Shown in pieces: positions 14,525 to 15,980 of a stretch of DNA of 15,980 nucleotides. Position numbers and translations under genes: made by a program. The DNA is from Bacteroidales bacterium (GTDB taxonomy: Bacteria > Bacteroidota > Bacteroidia > Bacteroidales > P3). The DNA lies in assembly GCA_012837565.1 (NCBI GenBank), contig DUQY01000242.1, positions 1 to 15,980 on the forward strand, in the 5' to 3' direction. The stretch's first letter is position 1. Each line of letters begins with the position of its first letter. Below the pieces are notes generated by a model. The model saw nothing but the letters and a program-made list of their open reading frames with translations, did no database searches and was not told the origin of the DNA.

Positions 14525-15868
14525 ATGGAAAAAGAAATAGTAGTTGGAATCGATATCGGTACAACAAAAATAGCAGTTTTCATAGGCTCAAAAGACGAAC
14601 AGGGGAGACCCTTGGTGCTTGGTATGGGCAAATCAGAATCAATTGGTGTTGAAAGAGGTGTTGTTAGAAATATAGAACTAACTTCAAATTCAATAAGAAA
14701 AGCAATTGACGAGGCTGAACAAAAAACAGGTTACAAGGTAAGGGAAGTCTTTGTGGGTATTGCAGGAAATCAAATCCGCAATATTCAACATAGAGGAAAC
14801 ATTATGCTTGAAACAAAGGGTCATATCATTAAAGAAAGTGATAGAGAGAGATTAATTAAGGATCAAGAAAACCTTGTTCTTCAACCAGGAGAGAAGATAA
14901 TTCACGTTGTGCCTCAAGACTTCATTGTTGATGGTGAGGGAGATGTGATTAACCCTATTGGTATGCCAGGAAGTTGCTTGGAAGGTAATTTTAATATTAT
15001 AACAGGTAATGTTACTAATATTGAAAATATTGTTAGAAGTGTTGAAATGGCTGACTGTAAGGTTAGAAACTTAATTCTTGAACCAATAGCATCGGCAGAG
15101 GCAGTTGTTAACGAAAGCGAAAAGGAAGCTGGAGTTTGCTTGGTTGATATTGGTGGTGGTACAACAGATTTGGCAATCTTCCATGACGGAATACTTCGCC
15201 ACACTGCTGTTATCCCATTAGCAGGCAATGTTATCACAGAAGACATTAAAGAAGGATGCTCAATAATTAAGACCCAAGCAGAAGCTCTAAAAACTCGTTT
15301 CGGATCTTGCCTTAGTGCATCCGCAAAAGAAGACGAGATAATAGCAATACCTGGATTTAGAGGAAGAGACCCAAGAGAGATTTCTATGAAGACTCTTGCA
15401 GGAATAATTCAAGCAAGGATGGAAATGATAATTGACCAAGTCTTATTTGAAATTAAAAGTAAGAAATATGAGAGGAAGCTTATTGCAGGCATTGTGCTTT
15501 CGGGAGGTGGCGCAAAAATGAAAGATATTGTTCAATTAACCGAGTATCTAACAGGGATTGATGCAAGAGTAGGCACACCTGAAGACCATTTGGGAGGAAC
15601 AATTACCGAAGAAATCACGCACCCTATGCATGCAACAGGAATTGGATTGATTTTAGAGGGGTTAAAGAAGATTGATAAAGACAATAGGTTAAACAAACAT
15701 CCAATGGCAGTTCCACTTGATACAATAAATGAGGATGTGGAAGAAGAAGAGATTGAAGAAGATGAAGTTGAGGAAATAACAACAAAAAATAAATCTTCTG
15801 AAAACAAGACAAAGAGTTCAATTATATCATGGCTTGAAGGACTTTTTAAAGAAGAGGGTCCTGAGTAG
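14525..15868 (+). CDS. ftsA: Cell division protein FtsA (FtsZ membrane anchor)
   Basis: A 447-residue actin-like ATPase that tethers FtsZ to the membrane and recruits the divisome. Phosphate-1 motif Val-Gly-Ile-Asp-Ile-Gly-Thr-Thr-Lys at 7-15, phosphate-2 motif Val-Asp-Ile-Gly-Gly-Gly-Thr-Thr-Asp at 207-215 and adenosine motif Leu-Ser-Gly-Gly-Gly-Ala at 325-330 are intact. The FtsA-specific 1C (SHS2) domain lies at about 80-165. A linker follows that is strongly acidic at 402-417 (nearly all Glu/Asp) and then rich in Lys, Ser and Thr. The protein ends with an amphipathic membrane-targeting helix (about 431-442, Ser-Ser-Ile-Ile-Ser-Trp-Leu-Glu-Gly-Leu-Phe-Lys). Coding-strand use is richer in A here than in the front of the operon. 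ftsZ is expected next. Confidence 0.96.
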   Translation: MEKEIVVGIDIGTTKIAVFIGSKDEQGRPLVLGMGKSESIGVERGVVRNIELTSNSIRKAIDEAEQKTGYKVREVFVGIAGNQIRNIQHRGNIMLETKGHIIKESDRERLIKDQENLVLQPGEKIIHVVPQDFIVDGEGDVINPIGMPGSCLEGNFNIITGNVTNIENIVRSVEMADCKVRNLILEPIASAEAVVNESEKEAGVCLVDIGGGTTDLAIFHDGILRHTAVIPLAGNVITEDIKEGCSIIKTQAEALKTRFGSCLSASAKEDEIIAIPGFRGRDPREISMKTLAGIIQARMEMIIDQVLFEIKSKKYERKLIAGIVLSGGGAKMKDIVQLTEYLTGIDARVGTPEDHLGGTITEEITHPMHATGIGLILEGLKKIDKDNRLNKHPMAVPLDTINEDVEEEEIEEDEVEEITTKNKSSENKTKSSIISWLEGLFKEEGPE

Positions 15869-15980
15869 GAAAGGTTATAAACAATGAGTTGTTCAAAACT
15901 AATGAAAACGGCCTAATATCATATCATGTTTAATTAGTACCTTTACAACTTGAAATACATATATAGAGCAATAATTTTAG
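15869..15980. other. Leader after ftsA; ftsZ not yet reached
   Basis: These 112 nt contain only a 10-codon ORF (15884-15916) and no FtsZ-like start. A 5-bp hairpin (15880-15884 with 15889-15893) has no T tract and is too weak to call a terminator. TACCTTTA at 15938-15945 is one base off the TAnnTTTG promoter box, so ftsZ might have its own promoter, but this is weak evidence. Confidence 0.35.

Noticed and set aside
15869..15980. Start of ftsZ
   Set aside because: No FtsZ-like N-terminus or long open frame begins before the window ends; only a 10-codon ORF is present.

Overview
The window is A+T-rich DNA from a member of the Bacteroidetes, most likely the order Bacteroidales. The evidence is the gene order of the division and cell wall (dcw) cluster, an MraY with the long insertion usual in this phylum, a lipoprotein signal ending in Cys-Lys-Asp-Glu (the phylum's surface-export signal), a promoter box of the form TAnnTTTG, and almost no Shine-Dalgarno sequences. 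I cannot name a genus.

Layout. (1) 81-740: a lipoprotein gene broken by an in-frame TAA four codons after the lipobox cysteine, followed at 782-817 by a very clear intrinsic terminator. (2) About 820-2755: nearly 2 kb with little or no coding sequence. It holds one plausible 49-residue ORF, a doubtful minus-strand ORF, several strong hairpins (one with a competing pairing partner), a diverged 34-nt inverted repeat, and the control region of the next operon. (3) 2756-15868: twelve closely spaced plus-strand genes forming one apparent operon: mraZ, rsmH, an ftsL-like gene, ftsI, murE, mraY, a murD remnant, ftsW, murG, murC, ftsQ and ftsA. Gaps run from a 35-nt overlap to 34 nt, with no internal terminator seen. 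(4) 15869-15980: a short leader in which ftsZ, the expected next gene, has not yet started.

Together the operon encodes cytoplasmic steps of peptidoglycan precursor synthesis (MurC, MurE), lipid I and lipid II formation (MraY, MurG), septal polymerisation and cross-linking (FtsW, FtsI), the divisome scaffold (FtsL, FtsQ), the FtsZ membrane anchor FtsA, and the regulator MraZ with the 16S rRNA methyltransferase RsmH.

The main anomaly is at the murD position. The gene there encodes only 178 residues. It matches MurD domain 3 alone, lacks the UDP-binding and ATP-binding domains, and has lost the residues that hold D-glutamate, yet it is an intact ORF tightly packed in the operon. A functional MurD must lie elsewhere, or that step is done another way. 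A second point of interest is a 19-nt direct repeat upstream of mraZ carrying TGGGT and TGGAA boxes at 10-nt spacing, which looks like an MraZ autoregulatory site over a Bacteroidetes promoter.
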